A DNA stretch of 64,000 nucleotides from Sarcocystis neurona (Eukaryota; Apicomplexa; Conoidasida; Eucoccidiorida; Sarcocystidae). Shown piece by piece: positions 23,767-35,800 of this stretch (the first letter of the stretch is position 1; every line of letters starts with the position of its first letter). The stretch lies in NCBI GenBank assembly GCA_000727475.1, contig KL647304.1, positions 350,272-414,271 on the forward strand, read 5' to 3'. The notes below the pieces were generated by a model. The model was given only the letters and a program-made list of their open reading frames with translations, was not told the origin of the DNA and did not search any database. The position numbers were made by a program, and so were the translations under genes.

Positions 23767-26700
23767 TTAGATTTTGTAGCATGCAGGAGTGCTGCGTTTT
23801 CATTGCAGTTCCATGGAGTGCACGTGGACACAAAACTTCGAGCCAAACGCGTTGCACAGCGCTTGCTGACATCTGGACTCCGTTTCACGCCGCCACACCG
23901 TAAACAAATGTGACTTCCCCTCTCCTACGGGGAAAGAAGAAAGATTCTTTGCGTTAACGTAAACACTGCAGCGGGCGAGAACTTCTGCTCAAGACTCCCA
24001 CTGTCCGTGTGCAGCCGTCAAATCACAGGTGCATTTGTGTACACGGAAGGGCGTTGAACGACAACACGTGCAAGTATTTTCCTACTTTGTCCTTGCATAC
24101 GTAAGAAACTCAGGCACAGGGAGTGAAGTACGAAAGGCTGCTGCACTTTTCTACGCACTTGTGTCGTTCGAGTTACACATGTTGTTGGTTGTCCGTACGT
24201 GTTGTGTAGGAGTACCGAGGACAGCGCAGCAGTAAATTCTGTGCTGTGCAAGAATCACAACGAAGCAGTACGATCTGCTCTCGTGATCCCACGGGAACGA
24301 ACTTATTTTATGAGTGCTGAGTACCAAACGGTCGTCGGAAATAAACGGACTCGATTAGGACTCAACATGTAGACACCTTTGCATCTTTCTGCCTACATGT
24401 GGCTTTCCAGATGTACAAATGAAAATTGCCACATACCAAAAATTGCTTTACGAGATCTGGTGGGTACGGGAAGAAGGCCAATGCACGTTTGCGTGGCACT
24501 GCAAGTGGTAGCTGTTTTTCGTGAACACAGTTCCGATCCACACAAGTAGAACATGTTTCAATGTCGCTGCGTAAAGATATCGTTGTGCGGCAGGTGACGA
24601 CACTGCAGTTTGTTTCTCACAGGTGTGGAAAAGAGGATCGCGGTAAGGTATGCTCCTCAAGTAGATACACCTTGCAGAACATTTGAAAACTTTGCCTGCC
24701 CCCCCTACGCGGCGTCGGTCTTGGTTTTCGCTTCTCACAGCCCCGAGAAACTCCGACAGGGGAGAGCTTTGCGAATCAAGTATACATAAAGCGCTCTCGG
24801 CTGCTGTTGGTGACCAAGTAAATGCCCGTCAGTCACTCACGAGCGCAGAATTAGCGGAGCGAAAATACCGTGTTCGACTTCCCTTCGTGGACAGCTGATT
24901 ACATATCCACAGTGCAAGTTTTTCGCAATCTTCATGGCAGCGGGCACGTGCGATCCGCGCGGTAAGGTAGAAAGCCGGGTAGAAGTGAGGTGCACAGATG
25001 CCCCTACCAAGTGCGCACTGTAGAATTTGCAGGAAGTGACCGAAAAACGTACTTTATACTCTCGCCTTATATTCTTTTCTTGGCCAACTCTCGGGTCGTG
25101 AATATCTCTCCCGCACGCTGCGGCCACTGCTGTTGTACCGGGGAGAAATTGTGGGCCAGGTGTGCATCTTATGCCTCTCTTCCATTGCCTGTTCCTGGAC
25201 TGGGTAGTTATATCTCGAGAGGATGCCAGGGGGCCACCCTTTCCAAATTGCGGTCTTTTGTTCTTCACTGACAATCTTTTACGTTGCCGTGGTCACCATC
25301 CGACGTTGTAGAGTAAATGTCTATTTCGCACTCTATCGGCCCTGTTTTGCTCTCCTTTTACGTCCTTCAAGTGATTTCCGTCCTTCAAGTGACTATCAAT
25401 ATTCGGACACGTGAACGACACTCTGCGCCCCATTTCTCAAGCATTGTGTCACGCTCATTTCTGGCCACACTAGCTGTGCCACTGTACGAAGCCTGATACA
25501 GGGTAAACGGCCGGTATGTGGCGTCTTCGTTTCTACCGCATCTACGTGCTGGTGGTGGGAGCATAGCCACACCGTCACAGCCCGATGTCTGCCGTACGTA
25601 CACCGTACGGCTGGGTGACAGTGTAGACGCCAGACTCCTTCAGTGATACAATCGCGGACCCCTTTCCGAAGGTGAAGAGAAAACCTCAAGCTGCAGGCGG
25701 GAGGTGGCGACATATTAAATTGGTGCACTCTTACTTGAGATAAACTGTCCTTTGTACACAATAGAAGAGTGAGTCTGCACGTGACTACTTTCGCAGTCGG
25801 TCCAAGTAGTGAATCAGTGCACATGAGGACAGTGAGCTTCACAAAAAGGCTGCTTTGCGCGCGCTGCCCGCTCCACGTCTGTATGTGAACACTTCTGTTT
25901 TCCCGTTCAAAAACAGCTGGTCTGTGTCCGATGCCTACTGCCTGTATATATACATATATATATATATGTATGCATATGTGTACGCGTCTGTAAATCTTCT
26001 GCTTTCCCGTCCGAGAGGTTACCAGGAAATAACGAAGTCGCTGATAAACGCTCCACAGCCGTATTCGTTTACGTTGTTACTCTAGACCACTTTGCTACCC
26101 TGCTCCATAGACCCAAGTGGACGCGGCCTAGACGCCTTATTGAATGCTGGGATCTAAAGGAAATATAATCCAACTTTCAACTACACATACGATAACCAAA
26201 GAACATTAAGAATCACGACACAAGGACGCGGTAGCGAGTACACGTAAGAGTTAGGGAGCTAAACACAAAAACTGTATACGTACAAGAATGAAGAAATGGC
26301 CTATGTAACCGCCAACGTCAGAGTGAGTAACACTCCCTGTGCGACGACCGAGAGACTTCATTATCTCAGCCAGTAACTTGACTATATCCCGTTGCGAGCG
26401 CACCTGCTCGATTTCGCTTCCAAAATTTTCCTCGAAAAGCTCGACGAATGCAAGAAATTTGTGTATCTTCTACTAATTGGGGAACATTTCTAGAACTTCC
26501 CTGCCAGAACTTGATTCACCAAACACTATGTGTGTCAAGAGACGGGGTCGTCCAGCGACCCTTCTCGTCGCCTAGCAGGCCTTCTTTACAGCCGTGCGAA
26601 GCCCGCATCTAAGATGCACAGCACTCTGCGTGTATTATACAACAATAACCACTAACAGCTAGAAAGGATCCCCAGTAATTTAAAGTATTTCTATCCTGCC

Positions 26701-26946
26701 GTCTGTGGACTCGGTCTGTACATCGTTCGCGTACCGACACATGCGTGACACGCACGTGGGCGTTGCGGCATGCGCCACGTGTATTTATGTATATATATAT
26801 ATATTTATTATCTGCACAGAAGTTTCCTTTGTTCACCTTCCTGTCCGCCTATCTCATTCACATATATCTGGTGCCTCCCACGATCTTTGTTGGGCCTTAT
26901 CTCTCTTCACTTGTAAAAGGGAAGATATTTTCTTCTGCACATTTAG
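23767..26946. other. repeat-poor intergenic or intronic stretch, no supported gene
   Basis: CAG/CTG tracts stop here and base composition becomes balanced. Open frames up to about 148 codons occur on both strands, but none is bounded by good splice sites or resembles a family I know. A short TA microsatellite lies at about 25950-25975 and another at about 26785-26810. Early exons of the locus starting at 26947 may lie here. Confidence 0.5.
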
Positions 26947-28745
26947 AGGATCGGGTAACTCTGATGACTGCTCGTTCCCTTCTCCACTCGCATGCGCCTT
27001 CTATATGGGAATACTGTAGATATTCACCCTTTTCTCCGCGTCAGGCTTCAAAGAGATTGCGTCATAGCGCTAGACATTTTTCTTTTATGCGGTAGTGCAC
27101 CGTGAAATCACGCCTGAAACACCGTACGTGTTCCCAGTACTTGCAGGACAGTTGCGTGGATTAATCAGGCTGTATGAGTCCTTGCCTTCTATTCTGTCGC
27201 TAAGAGTCGAAAGGAACTCCGCAAAAGTTTCCTGTGGTGCTCTGGCAGACTTCTGGAACAGGGAGAGGTACGAGCACGTACACACCAGTGAACCTAGCTG
27301 TACAGGACACCGTACGGCCGCTTGCGTATGTACGTCCGCAATCATTGTCGTACATCAGTCTGCTTTCTTAGAAAAACACGTCAGTCCATCCTGGTAGTCC
27401 TACAGTTCCGAACCACGCACAGCTGGACACGCAGGCTGCACAACCCTATTCAGTGCGATAAAATATATATCTATATATATATATATACGTGTTCTTGTGT
27501 ACGCAGATGGATGTGGTCACGTGTGTATAATGTACGGACGACAGAGTTGTATACGACTTTTCACTGGCGTATTCAAAACTCATAGCTCTTTGTAATATGA
27601 AGTTTTTCGCACAGAAACATTTGCCACGAGGGTGTAAACCCAGAAAGCGGTGGGAAGAGGGGGGCTGTGGGGGGGAAGCGGGGGCCTGCGCCTGGGGTGA
27701 AGACGGTCGGCTTCCTGAGCGTTGGTTTCCAAGTTTCTTGGAGCGCCTTTCAGGACTACATCTGCGTGCTGCTCGATACTGCTGTATCGGGTTGGTGCTG
27801 GTGCTGCTGTTTGCTTGTCGTGGACAGTGGGGCAGATGTGTGCGTGTCTGAACTCGAAAGATCTGGCGTGATAATACGTATATATATAATTCACAGAAGT
27901 GCGTGTATGTGCATGCGTAGGTGTGTGCCTCCGGGGGGTTTTCGTGCTTTTACGGAGGATGTCTGGGCGGACGGAGTTAAGCAGCACAAGTCAACAGGAG
28001 GACACTTCTTTTTGTATGCAGGAGGAGTCTGGGAAGCTCTGATGCAGCTTCTTCTGCTCGGAATTGCGGGAGGATCTCTTCTTATACGAACTGACAAATT
28101 CTACTGCAAAGTCTTTTTCATCCTTCTCGCGATGAAAGCCTCGGGCCCACACTTGAACGACGCTCGTCAGGCCGCGGCCTTTTCACAGGTGTTGAACAAC
28201 GCGACACACCCACACACAATATTCAACGACAGATATATATACATACGTATATGTGCCTCTTAGTATAGATAACGCACTTTTACGTGTCTGTTCCTACATT
28301 TCTTGGTGTACAAAGCCGTCGAAGACGCTTTTACACGTATACACAAAGATGTCTTTATGTATATAGTTGTATGTGTGTCCATATGTGTGTGCGTATGTAA
28401 CCCGTATCTAATATATATATATATATATATATATTGGCGTAAGTGTGTCCATACGTGTGTGCGTATGTAACCCGTATCTACTATATATATATATATATGC
28501 ATATATATGTGTAGGCGTAAGCGTGTTTATTTGTGTGCGTGTATGTTATTCATATCACTATATATCTCATATGAGTGTTGCTGTATATGGACGAGATGGA
28601 AGCCCACGTGTCCAAGTATCTGCATTAACAGATTTATAGACACACCTGCGCGACTCGTTAGCTATGTGGATGGAGCAGCTACTTTGTCTGTGCTACAGAC
28701 GCGATGCGCGCGTCTCTATAGTATTCTCGACTTGCAGCAGCATGC
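26947..28745 (+). CDS. exons of an unrecognised alpha-helical protein (both ends unknown)
   Basis: I do not recognise the family. Exons 26947-27015, 27096-27267, 27754-27794 and 28022-28188 have GT...AG borders, and their phases (1/1, 1/2, 2/1, 1/0) join in one frame. They read as amphipathic helices, for example DRVTLMTARSLLHSHAPSIW, GQLRGLIRLYESLPSILSLR, AKVSCGALADFW and WEALMQLLLLGIAGGSLLIR. A further helix-like exon, 28632-28745 (RCARLYSILDLQQH), does not join in phase, so an exon is missing or it belongs elsewhere. The pattern of paired helices would suit a HEAT-like or octotricopeptide/RAP-type RNA-binding protein, but no diagnostic motif is visible. It lies between symplekin and SLBP on the same strand, and could be an independent gene or the N-terminal part of the SLBP gene. 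The 27754 exon, with donor GTGCTG, is the weakest. Confidence 0.45.
28370..28505. repeat. direct repeat of about 65-70 bp with TA microsatellite
   Basis: The sequence gtgtgtgcgtatgtaacccg followed by tatcta and a TA run occurs twice in tandem (about 28383 and 28457). Confidence 0.8.
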
Positions 28746-29818
28746 GTAGGCGGGATTTTCCACCGTGTTTCGTAGACCTACGCGTGTGCGTACGTCTTTC
28801 CTCGAGAGAAGAATTTCTGACCGTGTCCCCTCCATCATTTTGTGGCCACACCTACGTGCCTACAGAGAGCTGCTTCCCGCTATAAATCTTTGCCAACACG
28901 TGCGCGTTTGCAACGGCGCGGCTGTTGCGTGTGTTGAAACGGAGAGACGCTCTGCCCCCCCACTTCCTTCGTTTTCTGCCATTTTGTCACACTCTCCCTA
29001 CCCCAGGGTCGTCCGAATTTCGTCGACGCCTGTTGTGGGTGTGGGTGCCGGTGTAAAAACAAATCGCCCGTGGTCCTCCTCAAATTTATGTTGTAGAAGA
29101 ATGTGCCTTTCTTCCTTCCTCCTTAGACTCACGACGTCGCATTCTCGTCTTTCTAAAACCCCCGTCTTTTCCTTGTTCTTCCGATAGATATATATGTCTA
29201 CAAGCGTAGGTGCAGAAATCTACACGTCTTCTCACGCATATATGCAATCAGGCATATACCCTGCATCGCATTTTTGATGAACAGGCGTATATATATATAT
29301 GTAGGGAGAGAGAGAGAGAAAGTGACACAGACGCACACACCTACGTATGCGCATATATATATATATATATGCGTGAAATCGTGTGTGTGGTATGTATACG
29401 TATAGGGATAACACGTGTATAGATATATATATACACCTGTAGGTAACTTATAGAGATAGAGATATATACAGAGAGAGAGAGAGACACACACACACACACA
29501 AATGTATATATATGTATATTTGTAGTTAATTGTGTGTGTATAATATATATATACTCGTGCGTGGGTAATATATATATATATGTATATGTATGTACGTTTT
29601 AGTAATTTGTAGAGAGATATGTGAGGGAATGAGAGGGAAGAGTGGCGTATGGGACGTTTGTTTGTTTTTTGTGCCTGACTTGTGGGTCAGCAGATCCTCC
29701 CTTGTGTGTGTTCGTCACTTTTTCCCCCGTAGCTGTGTGTAGTGGCATTTCCACTCTGTCAAGCAGATAAAAGTATATGGTGAGTCGTGCGTTTGTGTGT
29801 TGCTTTTTCTTTCGACAG
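28746..29818. other. stretch upstream of the SLBP exon, AT microsatellites at 29190-29600
   Basis: Pyrimidine-rich sequence with an acceptor-like ctaccccag near 29008, then GA/TA microsatellites. I see no supported exon, although the 5' part of the SLBP gene must lie here or further left. Confidence 0.45.
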
Positions 29819-32800
29819 AAATTGCATTTTCGAAGGGGGAAGGAGAAGCAGCTGACAGCGGAACAAATCGCCAAGAGAGAAGCAGACGTGCAACACACCA
29901 AGAAGAGCACCGGGTTCGCCCGGTACTCCCGGGCAGTTGCGCCGCAGCAGCGCAGGAAGTCCTTCGCGTCTTCTTGGCACCCACAGACGCCTTCTCCGTC
30001 CCGAGTTCGTACAGCAGCTTCACACTGATGCAGTTTTCCGCTACTTCTCTTTTCCCTTTCCTTGCGAGCGTCTAGGCGTTTGCACGTTTAACTCCATTCT
30101 TCTCGTTAAAAAGACTCAGAAAGATGCGTGTGAATTTTCTGGCAGGGCACTTGCACCGCGGCGTTTCCTTCTGCTGCGTCTGCTGCTGCTGTCTCTGTCG
30201 GGAGAACCGCTGCTCTTGCTGCTTCAACTCATGTGTGGTGGTGCCTATAGCCTGCTTCAGGCTTCCGCGCTTCGTCTGTCCTGTGCATCCCCGTTACGCT
30301 GCTGCTTCGAGTTCGCCTCCACTCGTCCTTTTCCGCTTCCTCCTCCTCTTGTTCCGCTCTCCTTTTCTCCATCTGCGACTGCCTGCTGTTGCTGCAGGAC
30401 TTCCGCTCTTCGTGTTACTGTTGCTGTTGCTGCCGGGCGTCCGCTCTTTGTGTTACTGTTGCTACTGCTGCTGCGCGTCCGGCTACTGGGGTGCCGCATC
30501 TTCTCATGTGACTGCGTCTCCAGCTGCTGCTATCTGCACTGTTGCTACTGCCGCTGTCCTTGCCGACGTGGCGCGCGATTCTCTGTGGACGCATCTGCTG
30601 CTGCTTTTCTCTTAGTTCTATTCATCTATCCCTGTCGTTGCGGCGTCCCGTGTTTCTCCTTTTCTGCCTCCTGCTGTTCTGCTGCTGCCGTGACGACTGC
30701 AGGAGCTGCTACTCAGCAACACTTGCTGCTGCCCACTCCGACTTTGCTGCTTCCGCACTGCTGCCTGCCGGTTTGGTGTTGCTGCTGCTTCCGCTGTTGC
30801 TGTGTCTACGCGTGCCGCTGCTGCAAGAGATCTAGTGCTCGTGGTAAGTGATACGCTTCTGCAACTGCTGCTCCTCCTGCTGCTGCGTCGTCGCACTTTG
30901 CTGCTGGTGCTGCTGCGTTCCGCCACACGGCGGAGGAATATACACTCGATACGCTGCGGCTGCTGCAGCGCGTTCAACGTGTGACCACGTTTGCTGCGAC
31001 ATGTTTTTACGGCCTTCTCGCGCCGTCTCTCACGCTGCTACGTCTACCGCCGGGGCCTGGTGCTGCTGCTTCTCCTTCTTCCACGCGAGTGGTAGTGCTC
31101 CTCCACCTTCTCCCCTGCCCACACTATTGCTGCGCGCTCTGTTTGCTGCTGCTTCTGCGCCTCCTGCTCTTCGGATGCGGCCGCTGCAATTCCTGCTAAT
31201 ATCGCTCTGTTTATTAGGCTGCTGCTGTGCCTGCCGCTTCTCTTGTGAGTTATTTGATATCGCTGCAGCCGTTGAGTGTGCGGCAATGGAGAGACGTGCT
31301 GGCTAAGTGGCGCCACCAAGTTCACGCCTGGGCAAACGTAAGCCTTTCTGGCTTCTTTCTTTCGTCTTCGGAGAAATGCCTTTGCACTTTTCTTTTATGC
31401 TGTCTTCTCTCTCATGCTCTCTCTCTGCTTATTCTTGACCTCCCCTCGTCCTGTTGCTGCGTCTCTTCGTCTTTTTCCATTCTTCCGGACTCCTGTCTAT
31501 CTTTGCGCTCCTCCCTCCCAGACGTCTGTCGTGGTCGTAGAACTCCTTTTTCAAAGTTTCCCCTTCGTAATTCTCCCGTCCGATTCCTCCTGCTTCACTC
31601 CTGCCACCCGTGTCTGCACGCTTTTCTTGGCGATGTTTGTCTTGGTAGGTACACAAGTCAATACATTTGTTTTTATCGCCCCTGTCAGCAGGCCTCTCTC
31701 TCTCTGCGTCTCTACGTAGCAGCGTTCTGCAGTCAACGAGGCGCAGTCTCCTTTTTTGGCCACGCTGTGTGTACACACGTGTCTGAAGAATTCCTGCTGC
31801 GTTGCTGCGGGGTCGTTGGCTTCTCGTCTCTTCTCTCTCTTCTGCTCTGCACTTGGGGTGGAGTTCTTTTCCCTGCTCTCGTCATTCTTCCTCGGTGATG
31901 CGAGAACGCCGCGTGAACGTTCACCGCGTATCAAACTCCCCGACGTGCAGCGGATAGGAAAAAGGAAGAGAGGGAAACGGCTTTGTCTCCCTTGCGCCGC
32001 AGACCACCCATTTCCAGCGTCGTCGACTGAATTATGCTCAGAAAAGAACGAGTAGAGACAGCACCACGGCTGCCTGCTGAGACAGAAATGTTCAAATAGA
32101 TCTTAGCGCTTTACCGGTGGGTCCACAACTCACACGTTTGCGAGTGAAACGTCTACTTTTTTCTTCTTCCCGGCAGCGACAATCTGTGGACAGTCCACTT
32201 GTCTCCGTGAAAGAGGCAGCCATGTACACGTCTCTTTGTTGGCGTCGCAGCGTTCCTTTCTTTTTTTTTGTGCCAGACTTTCTCCGCGTGCGACGCCGCG
32301 TGAGGGCGCCCGGGGTCGATATCGCTGTTCCTGCTCTTTTTTCTCGTCCAGAAGGAGAAAGGAACAGAAACAGCGAGCGACGAGGTTGCCGAGACACAGA
32401 GAGACAGAAAAAGAGACACCTACAGAGAGACGGAGAAATAAATGAAAGGCGTGAAAGAAATAAAGAAGGGGGATCTCTGCGTTGCCGTTGTTTCGCTTCT
32501 GGTGGAAACAGCGTTCACAACGACGATTCAACTAAACGAATAGGACGGTGTACACAAAACCGTCTATACAAGCATTGCATTGTCTGCATTCTGATCGCTG
32601 TGTGTATGTGTGTTTCTCTGTGGCCTTTGATCCTCGTGAATGCGAGGGAAATGCCTCCACCGACGGCGCACTTCTCCTTTATCTTCGTTTTCCACTGTTC
32701 TTCCGTCATCTCCTCTCCTTTTCACGCTGTTTCTTCTTCTTCTTTTGCTTGTGGGGTCGTCTGTTTCCCTCTCTGTCTCTTTGTCCCGCTGCTTCACTTT

Positions 32801-35800
32801 ATCCTACGTTGTTCGAATTATCTCCCTCTCCTCATTTTGCCGCATACGTGGCTGTCAGCCCAGCATCCTTCTCTCCCACGGCGTTTTCTTCTCCGGCTCC
32901 GATCCTCTCTGCGTTTTCTTCCGCTTCGCCCCCTTCACTGCATTGACTCCTCGCGACTTCCTTCGTTCCCAGAAGTCTGTCTTTCTGCCCTTCTGTCCTT
33001 TCTCTTCTCCTTCGGCTTCTCTTGCTTCTCCAGCTGCCAGAAGCCGTCTACGACCGACTTTTGGGAATGACTCCGGACAAGCAGCTGCAATACCTTGCAT
33101 CCCTACATGCGACAGAACTTGACGACCGCGATGATGCGTTTTCTTCCTCTTCTACGGCCGCTGCAGAGCACCACCAGCTTGCCTCTTCTTCTGGTTGCCT
33201 CAGAGAGGTAAAGTGGCGGAAATTTTCGACGGTCCACCTGTTCTAGAGAAGAGAAGGTCCGACACGTGCGCAGAGACGCGGAGAGAGAGAGAGAGGGAAA
33301 ACAAAAGAGAAGCGCACGTGCGTATATATGCATATGTGGGCACTGATACATTTTCTCCTTGTTTCCCAACGCGGCGATGTTTCTTGAAGAAGAAATCGGG
33401 CAAATCTCTGTGTCAGATATGGATCAGCAAAAGATCCGGGAGCGCCTGCGTCAACGAAGACACAAGAGAGGACCGCGCATCTCTACGTATATATGTACGT
33501 GTGTGTGTGAGGGTGTGGGTCACAGTGCATATGTACGCCTCCGCTGGGCGGGTTGCTCTGGCGTAGACTTGTCGATATATATGTTTTATCAGTAGAGATG
33601 GGTATAAAGTAAAAATCGATCTGAGACAGCATGGGAAGAAGTCAGATTTCTGCGTCTTTGTCTCTGCGACTGCTCGACGAATTAGTGAACTGTCTTCTGT
33701 GCCTGCGTGTTCTACAGACAGTAGACGAAGGAAAATTTTCTTTCCCGTGGCAGCGAGTAGACCTCTTGATGTGGTGTGTACGTACACCGTAGCGCTGCGT
33801 ATTGCTGCGACGCTTCGCGGCAAAGCCACTGCGCCTTCCAGAGACGGAGACGTCGGTCACTGACTCTGCCGTAGTTGTCTCGGGCCGTTTCCACCGGCAA
33901 CTTTGCATCCCCTCTCAATATGCCTATATTTACGTACCACAAACAGATACATATATTCATCCGTATGCATATATATACACATACATATATATATAGACTT
34001 GTATATGTTCGGCTGTAGTAGCTGACTGTTTAGGCGTACGTATGGGGAAAGAGAGGCGTTTGTTGTATAGGGAGGGTTGGTGTATATATATATTTCCTGC
34101 GTCTGTACGCGCGGGTGTGTGAAGCTGGAGTGAGAAAGAGAGACATAACTGTTAGCTGTGGCGAGGACGTCTGCAGGAACGTGGAGTAAGTCGCCGAGAT
34201 AAAGACGAGTAACAGAAAAAGAAAGAGAAAGCGCGCTAGGGAGTTGGTTCTGCAGTGAGGAACAGACAAAGAAAGTGACGGGGAAGTGTTCTGTACATGC
34301 TGTTCGCAGCAGATGGAGCGAGAGTGAAGGACAGCAAGAGAGGAAGACAGAGAGGGAGAGAGAGCAAAAGAAAAAAACAAAAGGGACGAACACAGCGGGG
34401 AATTCAGAGTGCAGGAGTATGACGTGCAGGTGTGGGTGAATGTGTGTGTGTGGGAGGGGACACGTGGATCAAGAGCTCGCAAGAGGGCGAAAGAGAGAAC
34501 GATAGAAAGAAAAGAGAGAACGCGAAGGGAAGAGAAAAAGAGAGAGAGAAGAAATACAGAAGACGAAGGAAAGAGAAGAGGAAGAAGAAAAATAGAAAGA
34601 GAAGGATTAAGAAGTAGAGAGTGATAAAACGAACAATTTGGAGTGTCAGTCGGGACAACGTGCTGTGTCTGTAGCAGAGAAATCTCTACAGTGTTCTCCT
34701 CCGTCTTCCTTTTCACGCGCGCTCTACACTTGAAAAAGGAAGAGAATTTGGTCCTGGTGTTAATCTTCTGGCCGTGACGGCTCTCTCGACCTTCTGGAAT
34801 AGAACGCGAAACAGCGTCGGCGTCCCTTCCACCTGTGCGGGACAGGCGCAAGAGAGAGACAGAGAAGAGAGAGAGAGGAAGAGAGAGGAAGAAGTGGGTG
34901 TGTGCGTACGTGTACGTCTCTTCGTGAGTGTACACAGAAGTACAAATCTCTGTGTATACACAATTCTATCCAGACATATCCACAGGGTCACGTCATGTCG
35001 CCTGCATATATATATATATATATGTATACCGGAGGGAGAAAGCGAGAGAGCGGAAGAGAGAGAGTTGCGTATGTGGGAGCGTAGATATATACGTGTACAC
35101 ATATATAGATGTGTGTGTATGCGAGGACATACATGCATATTAATATACAGACGTGTGACTCTCCTCTGTAGTATGTGAATGGGAATCTTCCTTTATACGG
35201 AGTGTGGATCTTCGTGGATTTGCGTGTGTGTCGTGCGCATCTGCACGGTGCTCGCAGAGTCGAGGAATGTCGTCCGAGCAGCTGGCGCATCACTTGCTGC
35301 TGCCGGCCGGTGCTGCTGCTGTGACGCGGTCCGCTGCTGCTGCTGCGGAACGAGAAGAGACAGAGAGGGAAGAGGAAAGTCAACGGCCCGCGGCATGCCG
35401 CACGAGGCCCGTGCTGTTCTTACCTTCTTGGTTCCACACTCTTCTCCATCGGAAAGGGTGAGAACGAAAAGCAGAAGTACTGCTTTTCGTCTGTTAAGGC
35501 CAGAAAGGCAGCAACCACACTCCGTCCCCTCTGTTGGCCCCTGTTTGCCAGTTTGTGCAGAACCACGTGTACGCGTAATATGTGCCCAGAGAAGGAAAGA
35601 CGTGCATGGGGCGACTGTACGCGATGGGAGAGGGCCCGGCAAGCGTGCAGCATCTATGAAGAATTAACTGTATGTGCCACGCTGGTATAGATAGGAACGA
35701 ACTTCTGCGTGGGTCAACCGTATACAGCCGAAGGAACAGCGGCATGCGTCCGACTTGCGTACGGAATCAGCCAGCAGCCTCACGCGTCACTCGTGCCTCT

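Noticed and set aside
33359..33595. Frame MDQQKIRERLRQRRHKR near 33417 as an SLBP exon
   Set aside because: Its phase does not match the 33207 donor with any visible acceptor. It is noted in the intron entry instead.
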